From the NCBI GenBank assembly GCA_001778355.1, contig MFGS01000035.1, positions 1 to 5,212 of the forward strand: 5,212 nucleotides of DNA, written 5' to 3'. Of the stretch, positions 5,201 through 5,212 are shown in pieces (the stretch's first letter is position 1; each line of letters begins with the position of its first letter). Source of the stretch: Candidatus Firestonebacteria bacterium RIFOXYA2_FULL_40_8 (GTDB lineage: Bacteria; Oederibacteriota; D2-FULL-39-29). The notes under the pieces were generated by a model, which was given only the letters and a program-made list of their open reading frames with translations, did no database searches and had not been told where the DNA came from. Both the position numbers and the translations under genes were made by a program.

Positions 5201-5212
5201 GAGAACGGAGGA
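5201..5212 (+). repeat. Purine-rich GAGAAC-GGAGGA repeat fragment at window end
   Basis: GAGAACGGAGGA matches the complement of 2578-2589 at 11 of 12 bases and runs off the window. It is too short to be decisive alone, but both copies lie in decayed spacer of this locus and in opposite orientation. Confidence 0.35.

Overview
This AT-rich window looks like the chromosome of an uncultured Gram-negative-type bacterium. It carries two exported proteins, a secreted PQQ-like beta-propeller opening with a DW..W.G..DGVS-E-GL block of the kind common in Planctomycetes/PVC-type genomes, and several scattered intergenic repeats. No taxonomic marker gene is present, so any lineage below 'bacterium' is a guess.

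Left part (1-2475) is an intact two-gene operon. A near-consensus sigma70 promoter (TTGACA, 17 nt, TATACT) sits inside a repeat/palindrome array made of two perfect 27-bp direct repeats 97 bp apart and a 22-bp near-palindrome over the -10. It reads into a 340-residue protein with a winged helix-turn-helix, a GHKL-type ATPase (HATPase_c) and a C-terminal STAS-like domain (DUF4325 type). The next gene overlaps it by 4 bp (ATGA) and encodes an exported PQQ-like beta-propeller protein. The simplest reading is an autoregulated ATP-binding transcription factor coupled to an envelope protein; the regulatory link is inference.

The middle (2476-3784) has no intact gene and is gene debris. In order it holds a 29-nt perfect palindrome after the propeller gene, a short purine-rich repeat, a strong orphan promoter, a stub that starts like MSLSKEQ and joins a KilA-N domain fragment in another frame, a RhuM-family N-terminal fragment ending at an inverted repeat, a second stub MSLTKEQ resembling the N-terminus of Eco57I-type/N-6 DNA methylase proteins, and a dispersed repeat of the 'VIPAQAG' (dRS3-like) type. 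The two stub starts share 23 of 24 bases around the start codon, exactly 700 bp apart.

The right part has one intact but unrecognised exported protein (3785-4825). It is followed by a DUF1016/YhcG-type nuclease that loses everything after its first ~50 conserved residues, where a degenerate 16-bp tandem repeat begins (5153-5212). The striking overall pattern is that four neighbouring defence- or mobile-element-type genes are all reduced to fragments, and three of them keep a good ribosome binding site and start but lack the catalytic C-terminus.
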